From Przewalskia tangutica (lineage: Eukaryota; Streptophyta; Magnoliopsida; Solanales; Solanaceae): 64,000 bases of DNA. The stretch is taken from assembly GCA_029844215.1 (NCBI GenBank), contig CM056729.1, positions 9,672,001 through 9,736,000 of the forward strand, in the 5' to 3' direction. Below, one piece after another: positions 35,183 to 47,278 of this stretch. Below the pieces are notes generated by a model. The model had not been told where the DNA came from. It did no database searches and saw only the letters and a list, made by a program, of their open reading frames with translations. The position numbers were made by a program, and so were the translations under genes. Each line of letters starts with the position of its first letter. Within the stretch, counting starts at the first letter, position 1.

Positions 35183-36248
35183 GACCCCCCTGTAATGAGG
35201 GGGTGGGGTTGAAGAAGGAAATGGGAAGGTTCATTTGCACTAACAAAGTTGTGGGCTTGAAAGATGTAAAAACTACAAAGTGGATGGGTAGATACGCGTA
35301 TTGAGCTGGAAACAGAAGGTTAACATATTTGTTTGTATTTATGGAAGTTGTTGGAAAGTGACTAGTACTGCTCCCTCCTCCCAAACATATTTTCAATTTT
35401 TCAATTTTGATCGTGTATTAAAATATGATTTTTTTTTTTACATATTTGAAAACTACGTAAAAAGTGTTATAAAATACTATAATTAATAATTTAAAATATT
35501 TAAAAGACATTTGAAAAAATTACGATCAAAGAACAACTCGTTTAACTCTCAAAAAGTGAAAAGTGTCAATCTTTTCAAAACGGATGGGATATTTAATTTC
35601 ACAGTACCAACCTTAGTTAAGTTATATGTTCGTAAAAATTGTAGTTTTCAGCTGCCATGGCATTTGCATAGGGCTATAAAATTAAGTATATCAACCTTAT
35701 TGAAGTTGGATTTTTTTTGTTATTCTGGTGAGCTAATACACACTAGTTAATTTTATATCTATGTGGAGCATATCGAAGACACGATCTATATACACCTTAT
35801 TTCTAATTTCTAAATGCTAAGACTTTCATTAAGATATAAAAAAAATGCCTTGCGGTCTAAGATTTGACTTAATTAAATATTTAATGTTTTAGTTATAGGT
35901 TAGAGAAATCTTTAAAATTCAATATAATTTTTTTTGTCATTATTTAAATTTAATTGTATTTCCACGAATATAAAACACCGAGTGAAAACAAAGATTATGA
36001 TAAGAGTAATACTTTTTCATTCTTAATTAAATTTTAAATCTTATAGTATGAATTGAATGCACTTTGGAAAAGACATGATGAATAAATAAATGAAAAGGTA
36101 ATTGAAATGGTATAAGGCCAGCTAGAAGAATCATTACAGTCTGTGCATGTATTTTTATTGGATTTTACAGTGACACAATCACCCATTTCCTAGTCAAATA
36201 CTTCATGGCGATTCTCTATATGGAAAACAAAATCTTTAATATTCAACT
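35183..36248. other. XTH upstream intergenic DNA
   Basis: AT-rich; XTH promoter nearest 35183. No coding sequence or clear repeat recognised. Confidence 0.5.
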
Positions 36249-36256
36249 GTTGAATC

Positions 36257-36827
36257 TAGGGCTGGAAATTAACACACTAAAATTCGATTTTTTTTCATAT
36301 CGATATTATTTTAATAGAGTTTAGTATTCGGTATGATATTTAATATTTATAAAAATTATACCCAAGTACAAAATATCATACCTAAATATATAGTTAATAT
36401 ATAATCCATATATATTAATATTATAATACTAACAAATATTAATATAAAATTAATTATTTAGACGTTAGAATGTTTAACTAATCTCTCTTGATTGAAATGT
36501 CTTTTTTGTGCAATTAATTTATGAAGGGAATTGTTTGTACTTTATTTTAAATATTTTTACATGTGTATGTGTAAGGTGTTAGTACGATATAATTGAGATG
36601 TTTTTTGAATAATCGAAGTCATATTTTTTTTATTATATGAATATGCGTAAGTCGAAATCAAACAAACTATAATTACCGATTACTGTACCGCAAAATATCA
36701 AAATCGAACTTAAAGATACCAAATCATACCAAATTAATTTGGTATTATAATGCCATCATATTTTTAAAAAACCAAAAATCTTAATTATTGTACAGAAATT
36801 CTAAATACCGTATCATGCCCACCCATA
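36257..36827. mobile_element. hAT-like MITE
   Basis: Short inverted ends TAGGGCTGG and TATGGGTGG (right read as reverse complement) enclose a 571-bp AT-rich element. Flanking 8-mers GTTGAATC (36249-36256) and GTTGGATT (36828-36835) match at 6 of 8. Confidence 0.6.
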
Positions 36828-36898
36828 GTTGGATTAAACCAACCGACTTGAATGGCAAAATTTATCATGATATGCTTACATTAAATTAGAGTAAATTT

Positions 36899-37039
36899 TC
36901 AAAAGGTCACTCATGTTTGGAGAATTTCCCACTAATATCATTTTTATTTCCTTTAGATAAACAGTGATAAGCCGGTGATATTCTAATTGAAAATAAAATA
37001 AAAGTGATATTAATGGCAATTTTCAAAACATGGACGACC
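36899..37039. mobile_element. Small MITE
   Basis: Imperfect inverted repeats AAAAGGTCACTCATGTTTGG and AAAAGGTCGTCCATGTTTTG (right as reverse complement), with AATATCA and TGATATT further in, enclose about 140 bp. Superfamily not assigned. Confidence 0.65.
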
Positions 37040-37392
37040 TTTTATCAATACAATTATAATTAAACAATATATAGTTTTGGTGTCATCACTTAATCGTGAT
37101 ATTATATATAGTAAAACCTCTATAAATTAATAATGTTGGGATCATGAAATTTTATTAATTTATAGAGATCTTAATTAATCAATAAAGTGATTTTAATTAT
37201 TTTTAAAAATAAATTTTAAATTACTAATTTAAATAATTTTTTTTATCTAAAATAAATGAACAAATAAAGTTTTTGTCTAAAATGAATGAATTATATTCAT
37301 CATATTTGTACGTAATATGACATCAAAAAACATTGAAGGCCTACAAAATGTGGAGTTATTCTTTTTGTCACCTAACATGACATCAAAAATTC

Positions 37393-37612
37393 ACCCGAGG
37401 TAGAAGCGTGGTGTAGCAAGAGAATACGACCGCGGGCCACGAGTTCGATCCCCTGCATAAACTTTCTTGGTTGAGCCTGTCACACATGGCTTGCCAAGTG
37501 TGGTTTACATGGCTGACGTGGTTTGCGTGCTATCACGTCCGGGTTTACCTCAGGCGCACTCGAAAGAGTAGCGGCTGCGGGTTCCTTCGTCAACAAAAAA
37601 CAAAAAAAAAAA
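37393..37612 (+). mobile_element. tRNA-derived SINE, nested
   Basis: Same family as 14160-14390: B box GAGTTCGATCCCCTGC, TTGGTTGAGCCTGTCACACA, and the 3' end GGTTCCTTCGTCAAC with an A-rich tail. The 5' A-box region has small deletions. Flanking ATCAAAAATT and ATCAACCATT (8 of 10) are the probable target duplication. Confidence 0.8.
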
Positions 37613-37639
37613 ATCAACCATTGATGCTAGGATAATAAG

Positions 37640-38232
37640 AGCTTTCACGATGTATTATCGCAAGAGATTTTTTCGGAAATTATTGGAAGACTGTGAGTTG
37701 AGACATTCTGATCCAGAAAAAAGCTAATGTGTTAGATGCTATAAATCTCATCTTGGAAAATAGATATCAAACACGAGACAATAGCAAATTGTTTCAAACA
37801 TTGCAAAATTCGTAAATGGGATGAATTTGTCTCAACGAATTTAAAGAAAACAACCACTGAAGAAGACATTCATGAACTTGAGGGAATGATTGGTCAGCTT
37901 GGTTACCGCAATCAAATGAATGTCAATCAAATATTGGATTACGTGAAAACAATAAATGCTCACAAGTTCAAAGTTTAGAAGAAATTGTGGAGAGTGTCAT
38001 AGAAAATTCAATTGAGGATGAAGCTGATGATGATTCGGTACCTTTGGAACCAGTCACAAGAAATGAAACAATTATAGAATCAACCACTCTTTACAATTTT
38101 TTGTTACAATTTGACAAGGATACACCAGAACTTTTGAAAGCACTGAGAATAGTTAGAGATGAAACTCAACTAGATTTAAATTTCAAGAAAAAACAAAATA
38201 TTATAGAGTCATATTTTGCTAAATTATCCTAA
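37640..38232 (+). pseudogene. Pogo-type transposase, C-terminal remnant
   Basis: Reading across frames gives YYRKRFFRKLLEDCEL, then NVLDAINLI, then ETIANCFKHCKIRKWDEF, and a final open stretch ending KKKQNIIESYFAKLS. This order matches the C-terminal half of pogo/Tigger-like plant transposases. Frameshifts and stops (for example TAG at 37977-37979) break it. The DDE core is not present. Confidence 0.75.
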
Positions 38233-38452
38233 GTATATATCTATATATGCTTGGCATATGTATTTGAGAAATTATTAATTTATAGAGATAATAAAACAAT
38301 GTATTTATAAAGAGTTGTTCCAAAAAATTATTATTTTATTAATTTATTAAAATTGATCATTTTTTAAACTGGCCCAAGTCGGGACCAGAAGAAATTATTA
38401 TTTTAAAAAGATTATTAATTTATCGAGTATTAATTTATGAAGGTTTTACTGT

Positions 38453-39041
38453 ATATTGACACACTTAATTACCAAATTTAATACACTAAAGTTGATTTTA
38501 TTCGAAAAATGATGGTGTGAGCCTGTGAGGTTGGAAAGATTGGCATGAAAACCAACAGTTAGATCTTGAAAGTTGAAACTAAGCAATACATGGGCTGTCA
38601 CTTAGCTTTGATAACATCATTTTTTCCCCCTACTTACTGTTTTATAATTTATTCTGTACTTTCCTCTCTACTTCCTCAAGCCTAAACCCCACACGCTCTA
38701 GCTATTTTTTTCTTAGTGAGGTGGGTGTTGGGGTATAAACACTCATATAACCCGGTTTTTTTTACTAAGTGTCTCACACAACTGATATTGTTACTTTTAG
38801 CCAAGTGACATGTTTGATGGTCCCACCTGACAACTTTGTACCTTTTTTTTTTGTATACTAAGCTTCCGCTATGCGTGAAATCTGATAAAAGGTCGGATCA
38901 CAAAAATTTATGAATCTATTATACACATTTTTAACTTTCATTTTTTTTGTTCATATCTCTATCTTTTTTAGGATTCTTTTTTGAGCTTTTCATTTTCTCT
39001 TTCCTCTTCGATTTCCATATTATATGTTTATTTGCTCATGT
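38453..39041. other. Intergenic with a SINE scrap
   Basis: AT-rich. Near 38850-38915, GTATACTAAGCTTCCGCTAT followed by AAAAGGTCGGATCACAAAAA resembles a piece of an Au-like SINE. Nothing else recognised. Confidence 0.45.
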
Positions 39042-39046
39042 TATAG

Positions 39047-41512
39047 TGTTATACCCCGTATTTCCAGAGTATGTACGTAAGGGAATACGTACAAAAAGTT
39101 TGGCCTTAAAGTTTAGGCCTTGGGCGATTTTTTGGGCACAACTCACAAAACGAATAGTTTTCCGACGAAACGTTTCCACAGCTTTCGTAGGGTAAATTCC
39201 GGCTATGCCATTTCTAATTTTTGCGGATTTTTCCGAGAGACGAAACATTTTGGACCAACGGGAGGGCGACACTTGGCACCCTCCAATTGGTGGACTTGAA
39301 ATCGTCCATTTGGACGAATTGGACAATGAAGTGCACGTTTTTTGTGCCTTTGCACAAGTCAAGGATTAGGTAGGATATTTTGTGTGCAAGTTGGCCAAGG
39401 ACACTTGCCCTAATCTTGACCTTACACTTGCCTAGCACTTGGCTACATCTTGGCCCTTGGTTGGTCATCCCTTGACCTATAAATACCCCTCTTGAGATGA
39501 AGAGTTCTTCATCCACAAAAGCTTCCAAGTCTAAAAATCCTCTCCTCTCCCTTTGTAGCCTTTTCGTCCAAACACCCCCTCCCTTTTGAAGTTTGGCCGA
39601 GGGCCCCCCCCCTAGCCTAGCCGAAATCTACCCCCCCTCCCTTGGTAGAAAAGTTGTCTTCTTGTATTGTTATAATGCCCAAAATACCCTAGCCCAAATC
39701 CCTTAGTACTTAGTAGAAGTTGTGAAGAACTTCTAAGGTTTCTCTGAGCATACAACTTAGGAGCAAAATCTTGCTCAGCGCGACTTTATCTAGGATATTA
39801 TTGGGCTTACCGAGGTAACTAATCCTAACCCTCTTTTGAATTAGAGAATACTTCTTTGTAGTAGTATAAGAATAAGTATAAATACTTAGAAGAATATTGC
39901 GAATAGAATTGAATTATCACGAAGGGATTAAAGAAGAATAATCAAATCAGACTACATGAATTTGTTTTCACGATGAACTTGAGTAGCTCACGGGTAGGGA
40001 AGCACGCCCAATTTTCCGTAGGATATAGAACCCTCTGTTTAGAACTATTTACAAAGTAGTCGAGCGTTGATAGGCGTGTCGACTATTATAAATTTGATTC
40101 TCTGCGCGACATATTCAACTTGGCGGTGGTTTTATTTGAGAAGGTATGTGATTCTTCCTAAAGCATGATATTTTATAATATATATGTAGTGCGGTGACGC
40201 ATACGTGTTAATCGAATAATAACTACGACAATGTCTTTGACTTAAGCTGAATAATACTTACGGCAATGCCACGCTTAAGCCTGAATAACACTTACTGATG
40301 CCTCACGCTTAAGCTGAATAATAAAGAATCGAAAACATTTCAAAAGAATCTTGAATCATTTTTTAATGTAAGAGAACTAATTGGTTTTAAAGCGAAGCTT
40401 AAGAGTTATACTAGCTTTATGGGAAGTTAAGTATAACCACTTAAGAGTGATAAAAGAAACAGTTTGCCTATGTGTTTATAACATGACTTATATTGAATCG
40501 TGAAAAGAATAATAAGATGGTTTGATAAGTAGACATGATATGATGCTATGTGTGTTAGTGTCTTGTAACGTTTGTATAGGAGAGTATTCTTGTTGTGCTT
40601 ATGTTGTTTAAAGATAATTTGTTATGTTAGTGTACTATCACTCACCTCTTGACATATTAGGGGTTAAGGCGCCTCCGTCGCGGGGTAGACTCGGTGATGC
40701 AGGACCATGATTCGAGAATACCTCATGCGGGTCCAAGGGACCTATGCGAGCTACGGAGTTCGGGTTAGTGATGCGGGGTTACACCTGCGTCTACATGTGG
40801 CCATGCGGACTACGAGTCGGGGCGATGCGAGGAGTAGCTACCTCGATGCGGGGTTATGTACCACTATGCGGGCCTATGTGAGTGGCTTTATGCGGACTAC
40901 GAGTCGAGATTAGGCTTGCATGGTGATACTACGCATTGGCCTGCTTGATCATTCGCACCTAGAAAAGACACATTCTGATTTACCTATTGTTGCTCTTGTT
41001 TATGATGTGGCACTATGCGGTCCCTGGTTGTTTCATACATACTTGCAAACCGATTTTAAAATAATATGTTTTCATTTAAGTATTTCTGATTTCATATACT
41101 TAGTACTGTTATCGACCTCGCCCGAGTGCGTTCATCTGTGGTAAGAAGCGGCAGTGCTAGATCCACATTCTTAGGATCTACGTTGGTGTCTGAGCTCCAT
41201 CCTTTCCGAGGCTCTACTTTTGGGTATGATCTCCTGTTGTAGATAGTTTTGTCTGATCGGGGTATGGCGGGCCCCGTCCCGCCATAGTTGTATATTTCCT
41301 TAGAGGTGAGTCGTATTTATGCGATATCGGATGTAACTGCTAAACCATGTTTATATATATATGCCGAAAGGCGACGTTTTCTCATATAAACTGTGTCTTA
41401 TTTTATAAACTGTTTCATGTCTTGTTTTATATTTCCGCTGATTACTCTGATGTATGACTACTTGGGTGCCCCGGTAAGGCACCAGTCACGGGCCCCGGAA
41501 TGGGTCGTGACA
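39047..41512 (+). mobile_element. Solo LTR of the gypsy (Tekay-type) family
   Basis: A 2,466-bp LTR from TGTTATACCCCGTATTTCCA to CCGGAATGGGTCGTGACA is flanked by a perfect 5-bp duplication TATAG (39042-39046, 41513-41517). It is clearly homologous to the two LTRs of the nested gypsy element at 47279-56930. No internal sequence remains, so the element was lost by LTR-LTR recombination. A TATA box (TATAAATA) lies at 39478-39485. Confidence 0.93.
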
Positions 41513-41517
41513 TATAG

Positions 41518-41964
41518 TTATTGTATAGTGAATGTTTAAGTGATTTTGTTATGAATAGGTTATACATTTCATGATGCATAGATATTTTGCTATGACAGAA
41601 ACATGTTTTTATTGTATTTTGAATTTACTTGAATATATAAGTTTAATTTGATTTTCTTATACGATGATGGATAGCTCTTTGTTGATAGGTATAACAAACT
41701 TTTAGATAACTATAAAAGATTTCATTAAAGAGCTGTAACATTGAATTCGCCCCCCTCTTATGTCGCATAGGTACATAATAGTAGTAGTAAACTAGTAACC
41801 CTTCACAATCCTTGGGAGCAATCTGCCACCCTGGAACCCTTCACAATGACGGACCGGGGTGTGGACTCATGGGGTGGGAGATCTACCTTTTTTGGAAAAA
41901 TAAAAGTAGTAGTAACAATTTATCTCATCATTACGTGGGACTAGCTTAGAAAAATATATATATA
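41518..41964. other. Intergenic, no gene seen
   Basis: AT-rich sequence between the solo LTR and a Stowaway MITE. No coding sequence. Confidence 0.5.
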
Positions 41965-42097
41965 TTCCCTCCGTCCAAAATTACTACTATGAATTTTACT
42001 TTTGGCTTCTCAAATTTCAAAGTAAGTAAAGTTATAAAATTTTGATTAATATTGTAAAATAATTTTGTCATCATACTTACACGAGAAGAATTACAAC

Positions 42098-42138
<41 letters not shown>

Positions 42139-42215
42139 ATTTTATAACTATCAAATTAATCTAATTTAATTTAATTTTGAAAATTAAATAGACACTTATT
42201 TCAGAATGAAAGAAG
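41965..42215. mobile_element. Stowaway-like MITE
   Basis: Left end TTCCCTCCGTCCAAAATTAC and right end (reverse complement) CTTCTTTCATTCTGAAATAA with TA flanks. The interior carries an (AT)n run at 42103-42134. Confidence 0.7.
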
Positions 42216-42225
42216 TAGCTTTGTA

Positions 42226-42605
42226 ACATTTTTTTTTTGGGTGGATTCTCCTTCAAAGGCAATGACTATAAATTTTGCCTTTCGTGTAAAAAGGTGGCCG
42301 AAAATACTCCGAGATTCCGAGTTTGAACTTTCGTTCATTAAAAAAAATTAAAAAATGTATTGCCTTAAGACATAAGACAAATTCTGCCTTAACATATAAT
42401 TTGTCTTATGCCAGGTAAACTCTACCCCAAAGTAGAGTTTACAGAAAAACGCTGCCTTAAGAATCCAACTTCTGTCTGCGAACTTTTTATTTTTTTGATT
42501 TGTTAGAGTTCGAACACACAACCTAAAAATTATTAAGCGAAAGACCGCGATTAAAAATTTCCAATTTGATAGACATAAAATAAAGATCACCCCAAACAAA
42601 GGACA
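42226..42605. repeat. Possible MITE, unclassified
   Basis: The left end TTTTGGGTGGATTCTCC and right end (reverse complement) TTTGTTTGGGGTGATC are weakly inverted. Internal repeats such as GTAAACTCTACCCCAAAGTA with TAGAGTTTAC are palindromic. Boundaries and class are uncertain. Confidence 0.35.
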
Positions 42606-43317
42606 TTCCTACTAATTTTCCGCTTTTTAACAACTCTCTCAAGACTCAACTGTATCCAAGGAGTTCAAAACAAAAGGATATGGAGTAATATTCGTGAAGG
42701 AAAAGCTTATTCGAATATTATACATTCACAAAAGTATATTAATTTATTATGATTAAATAATAAATTATTTAAAAGCATATACTCTATCTGTCTTAATTTA
42801 TGTGACATTATTTTCTTTTTAGTATGTCTTAAAAAGATGTCATGTTTTATATTTAGTAATAATTTAATTTATCAAATAATTTACAGCTGCACATTTCAAC
42901 AAAAAATAAATAATAAACCTTAGGTTAAAAAAAGTAAAAAAAACATGTACTTATTATTTTTATAATGAACTTGCTTGGCCATCAAGCCAAAGCTCGTTCT
43001 TTTGCCAAGTGGATTCATTTAATCCGAGATATTTGATAAAATTTGCTGTTTTCATTATTTGGCTGAGCTGGCACAGAATACATGGATGATAATCTATGGT
43101 TTGGAATATGTGGATTCTATCTGTTAGTTTAGAAGTGTATTAATTATAAAGTAATTAAAGATGGTTAAATTTGAATATTTTTAGTTGCAACACATTTTCC
43201 ACAAAAGCAATTGCAAAATACGGAAAGGACGACTTATTAGTTATTTTAAAGTATATCAACAAAATAGTTTATTTTTCAAAACCTCATTATATTTTACAAA
43301 CCCTCATTACTATTGTT
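42606..43317. other. Intergenic, no gene seen
   Basis: AT-rich. CTCTATCTGTCTTAATTTAT near 42783 may be an isolated Stowaway-like end; nothing else recognised. Confidence 0.45.
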
Positions 43318-43543
43318 ATCATGTGTAGAATGTACCCGCAAGGATAGCCAAGTTGGTGTAGCAGTAGAGCGCGGGATCGCAAGGTCACGAGTTCGATCCC
43401 CTGCATAAACCTTCTTGGTTGAGTCTGTCACATATGGCTTGCCAAGTGTGGTTAAACGACTGACGTGATTTGCAGACCATTGCGTCAGTCCGGAGTTTAT
43501 CCAGAACCCAGAGCGCAGTCGAAAGAATAGAGACAGCGGGTTC

Positions 43544-43965
43544 TGTTAAATTACTGGTTCATCACTCAGTAACTTACCACATTCGGCGACTATGCTTCTA
43601 TCAACGTTGCAGCAACTTACTTTACTGTGCGAGAGTAGCAACGAAGGTTATTGACTAGGACAAGGAAAGAAAGGAGCGAGAAAGCTAGAGAGTCGAAGCA
43701 CAGTGGAAGGAAGGTAACGAAAATGGGGGTGAGGCGGTTGGAGAAGACGAAGTCGACAGAGAAAGGGAAAGAGAGAAGAGAGAGAAGGAAAATAAGAAGT
43801 ATTATTAATTGTCAGTTATGAATTATTCTCTTCGGTGTAGTAATACACAGGTACATATACTCACTATTACAAAGTGTACAAAATATCCCCCAATGTTCTA
43901 GATATCTCTAATACACCCCAAAATATCTAATACATGCTATACTAGATATCTAGATATTTTCTACA
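43544..43965 (-). repeat. 3' LTR of the truncated copia element
   Basis: Read on the minus strand it begins TGTAGAAAATATCTAGATAT, directly after the G-run polypurine tract, and ends CCAGTAATTTAACA next to the GGTTC duplication. It has no second full LTR partner. Confidence 0.75.
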
Positions 43966-43989
43966 CCCCCCCCCCCCCGCAAGCTAGGC

Positions 43990-45840
43990 ACCATGAAGAT
44001 ATTCTTCATTCCTAGCTTGGACATCAAGTACGCATGTTGAGGTCGACCCAATGCTTTGGTCAATACATCGTGAGTTGTTCCGTAAGTAATAATGTAGGAG
44101 ACACCAATCCCTGTTGAATCTGTTCTCGTATGAAATGGCAGTCAATATCGATGTGTTTAGTTCTTTCATGAAACACCGAATTTGCCGCAATTTGCATAGC
44201 AGATCTGCTATCAGTGAACAGAGAAACGGGTGTCTGCAGGGAGACTCCCACTTCCTTATAAAGACCAATGATCCAAATCACCTCGGCCATCGCTGCCGCA
44301 TCTGCTACGCCTACAGAGCTTTTGAAAACAGTGGTCTGCTTCTTGGATTTCCAGGAAACAAGTGAATTCCCAAAGAAAATCATGTAACTCACATCGATTT
44401 CCTCGTTGATCAGAAGCCCAGTCTGCATCACAGAAGGCTTTCAGCTCTTGTGTACTGGATCTGTGTAAGAGAATCCCCAGGTCTGGTTCCTGTTTAATGT
44501 ATCTAACAAGTGGAAGGCCTGCCTCCATATGTGAATCTTTAGGAGCTTGCATGAATTGACTTAAACATTACACAGAAAAAGCAATGTCAGGTCTGGTATT
44601 TGTCAAATACAGCAATCGACCAATTAATCTTCTATATGCAGTGGGATCAGACAAAGGGTCATCAGACAGCTTCTGTGTTTCAGCAGGCTGTTGCTTTGTT
44701 AGATGTTGGTCAAATTCCAAGGTGGTATATTTCATATTTGTATCCATGGGTGATGGCACAGGTTTGGCCCCTGATAATCCCAAATCTGAAACAAGTTCTA
44801 AGGCATATTTTCGTTGGTGCATGAGTATGCCTTGGGCACTCCTGGCAAACTCTATTCCAAGAAAATATCGTAATTCTCCGAGATCTTTTATCTTGAATGT
44901 TGACTTTAGAGTGTCTTTTGTAGACTGAATAAGTGATATATTATCTCCAGTAATCAACAAGTCATCCACATACACCAAGATAACTACAATACTACCATCT
45001 TCGTGCTTGGTAAACAAAGAGTAGTCTCTGCTGCTCTGCTGGAAACCAGAATCAACCAAAGCTGTGGTGAGTTTAATGTTCCACTGTCGTGATGCTTGTT
45101 TTAAACCATACAACGACTTCATTAACCTACACACCTGCTTCTTCCCACTTTGAATGTTGAACCCCTCAGGGACTGTCATATAAACCTCTTCATATAGGTC
45201 GACTTGTAAGAAAGCATTATAAACATCCATTTGGTGAATGGACCACTGCTTTGCAGCTGCTAGGGAAATCACTGCCCTTACAGTGGACATCTTCACTACA
45301 GGTGAGAATGTCTCCTGGTAATCCAATCCCTCTTTTTGACTATAGCCCTTTGCAACAAGCCTTGCCTTGTACCTTTCAACTTCCCCTGTTGCCTTGTATT
45401 TGATCTTATAAACCCACCTGCATCCTATAGCCTTTTTGTCCTTTGGAAATGACACAATTTCCAAGTACCATTGTCTTCCAAAGCTTTCAATTCAGCCTCC
45501 ATTGCTTCCACCCATCTTGCATCCCCTGCAGCCTCTTTGTATGAATTAGGCTCAACATTCTCTGATAGATGAGCTATAAAACTCTGATATCTGGGTGAGA
45601 GATTAGTATAATCTACTCTATCAGATATAGAGTAGAGACAACTTGATGATCCATGGCTCGTAACAAAATCCTTATGCCAAATGGGAGGCTTACTAGGTCT
45701 GGAAGATCTCCTAGTAAGTACCTCTGCTGCTGGAGTGTGATGTTCAACTTCTTCTTGCTGAATATTCTGAATTATGTCCTCTGAACATGTGTCTTCCTGT
45801 GCTCTATTTGATGGCACATTAACTATCTTCCTGTGCTCTA
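43990..45840 (-). pseudogene. Copia pol remnant: reverse transcriptase and RNase H
   Basis: The longest open piece (45464-44568) encodes the reverse transcriptase: GCRWVYKIKYKATGEVERYK, KARLVAKGYSQKEGLDYQET, QMDVYNAFL, SLYGLKQA, and the catalytic VYVDDLLITGDN. It continues to YRRLIGRLLYLTNTRPDIAF. The upstream open piece (45895-45425) supplies the pre-RT segment (RRSSRPSKPPIWHKDFV). RNase H parts follow at 44431-44060 (NSLVSWKSKKQTTV, LFTDSRSAMQIAAN, ERTKHIDIDCHFIREQI). At least two frameshifts and a stop after the RT mean no intact polyprotein. Confidence 0.9.
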
Positions 45841-45891
45841 TTCTACAGGTTCCTTCGTCAAAAAACAAAAAAAAAATCATGTGTAGAATGT

Positions 45892-46226
45892 CCACTATAT
45901 AAGGGATTTAAATTCTCAATTAAATATCAGTCTCACGTAGTCTGTATATATATTTTTTACATGATATTAACTTATTAATATATAATGAATCGGGCGACTA
46001 TTAAATGATATGCAGAAAAAATTATCACAACCAGATAACGAAGAGATTTAGATGATTGACACGGTTTTCAAAAGCTTAGATTTGATTATGCATAGTAGAG
46101 TAACTGAAACATTGTTATGGTATAACTTTTTGAAAATAGTTGACCAAAGTCATACCATTGACACTCCTAGAAATACTTGATGGTGAGTGAGTTGATGCAA
46201 ATTGACAATTTTTTGTAATGAGCAAT
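45892..46226. other. Spacer between two retrotransposon insertions
   Basis: AT-rich; no gene or repeat recognised. Confidence 0.5.
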
Positions 46227-46231
46227 TATAC

Positions 46232-47154
46232 TGTTGAAAATATTTATTAAACGTGAAATAAAGTAAATTCTATTAATTATGAATCGAACAATTGGGTCCC
46301 GCACGTAGGAAACTTTGTTTTCACACACGTGCACACGTAGTGCCAATGATCAAAATTTCCTTAATGGAAGCGATATTGGTACGTATACGAATTGTTCGAG
46401 ACGTAAGGTAATAGATGGTTATTGGTCAAATGACGAATGATTTCACGTTGGTAAATGAAGGAAGAAGTGTATAATGTGTAAAGATGAAATGAATCAGAAA
46501 TCACCACGAAATCGAGAAGGGTCGTGACTCCTCCAAGTAAGGGCCGCGACGCCTCCCCGAAGGGCCGCGGCTCTAATTGACGTTTCAATTCCAGTAACTC
46601 ACTGGAATTGAAGGGTCGCGACTCTAATTGACGTTCCAGTGAGTTACTGGAACTGAAGGGCCGCGGCTCCTCGACTGTTTCAATCTGTTGGAGGTGAATT
46701 AAAAACTGATTCTTGGGCTGACTTTGGAGTATTTACTCTCCATTATTTTGCTCATGAATTCAGTCATTACTTGGCTGAATTGTAACTCCAAATTCAATTC
46801 ATTAACATGACATTCATGACCATTACTTAGCCATTTGGAGGGTCATCATCTACACACTATAAAATGAGACACAAGACTCATTTAGAAACACACTTGACAT
46901 CTTACACTCAACAATTTTCTGAAATTGTCTTTCAAAGCAAACACTTGAGTTCTCTTTGCTCATTTGTTTGATTGATGTTTTATCTTGGGAGATAAGTTGT
47001 CATTACAACCGTTGAAAGGATATACGGGGCAATATTATCTTAAGGATAGATCAAGAATTTGGTCAACTCAGCAAGCCCTCATACTTGATCATTTCTAGAT
47101 TTGTAACAAATAGTTGTTGTTGTTATTTTTCCATTCTACACATTACTACTCACA
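46232..47154 (+). repeat. Copia 5' LTR
   Basis: 923 bp, TG..CA ended. A TATA box TATAAAAT lies at 46858-46865, followed by GAGACACAAGACTCATTTAG. It differs from the 3' LTR by substitutions and several indels, including a segment around 46990-47090. Confidence 0.92.
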
Positions 47155-47278
47155 AGCTTAAGATAATATTGGCTATTTCAACAACAACATGACTGGACAA
47201 GATCAATTCAATACTGAAAATTCCACCGATGCTCAAGGCAATCCCATTGCCTTCAATCCCACTACTCAAGGCACTAAC

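Larger units (their letters stand above)
37109..38451 (+). mobile_element. Pogo-type (Lemi1/Emigrant-like) DNA transposon remnant
   Basis: Ends read TAGTAAAACCTCTATAAATT on the left and CAGTAAAACCTTCATAAATT (reverse complement) on the right, with TA on both sides. This is the terminal sequence known for plant pogo-like Tc1/mariner elements such as Lemi1 and their Emigrant MITEs. The interior holds the end of a transposase frame (37640-38232). A tRNA-derived SINE is nested at 37393-37612. The N-terminal and catalytic parts of the transposase are absent, so the copy is non-autonomous. Confidence 0.8.
43544..45847 (-). mobile_element. Truncated Ty1/copia element inside the SINE
   Basis: Bounded by TG and CA and by a 5-bp duplication GGTTC (43539-43543 and 45848-45852), both copies being part of the SINE. 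On the minus strand the order is: end of pol upstream region, reverse transcriptase, RNase H, a run of 13 G (43978-43966) as polypurine tract, and a 3' LTR of 422 bp (43965-43544). The 5' LTR, gag, protease and integrase are missing; only TGTAGA, the first bases of an LTR, remains at the 5' end. Frames are broken. Confidence 0.85.
43334..45875 (+). mobile_element. tRNA-derived SINE split by a copia insertion
   Basis: SINE body 43334-43543 (A box TAGCCAAGTTGGTGTAG, B box GAGTTCGATCCCC) is the same family as 14160-14390. Its 3' end GGTTCCTTCGTCA plus A-rich tail is found 2.3 kb away at 45848-45875. A perfect 16-bp target duplication ATCATGTGTAGAATGT flanks the whole unit (43318-43333, 45876-45891). 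The interval between is a truncated copia element. Confidence 0.9.

Noticed and set aside
35301..35750. Open frames upstream of XTH
   Set aside because: Low-complexity AT-rich translations without conserved features.
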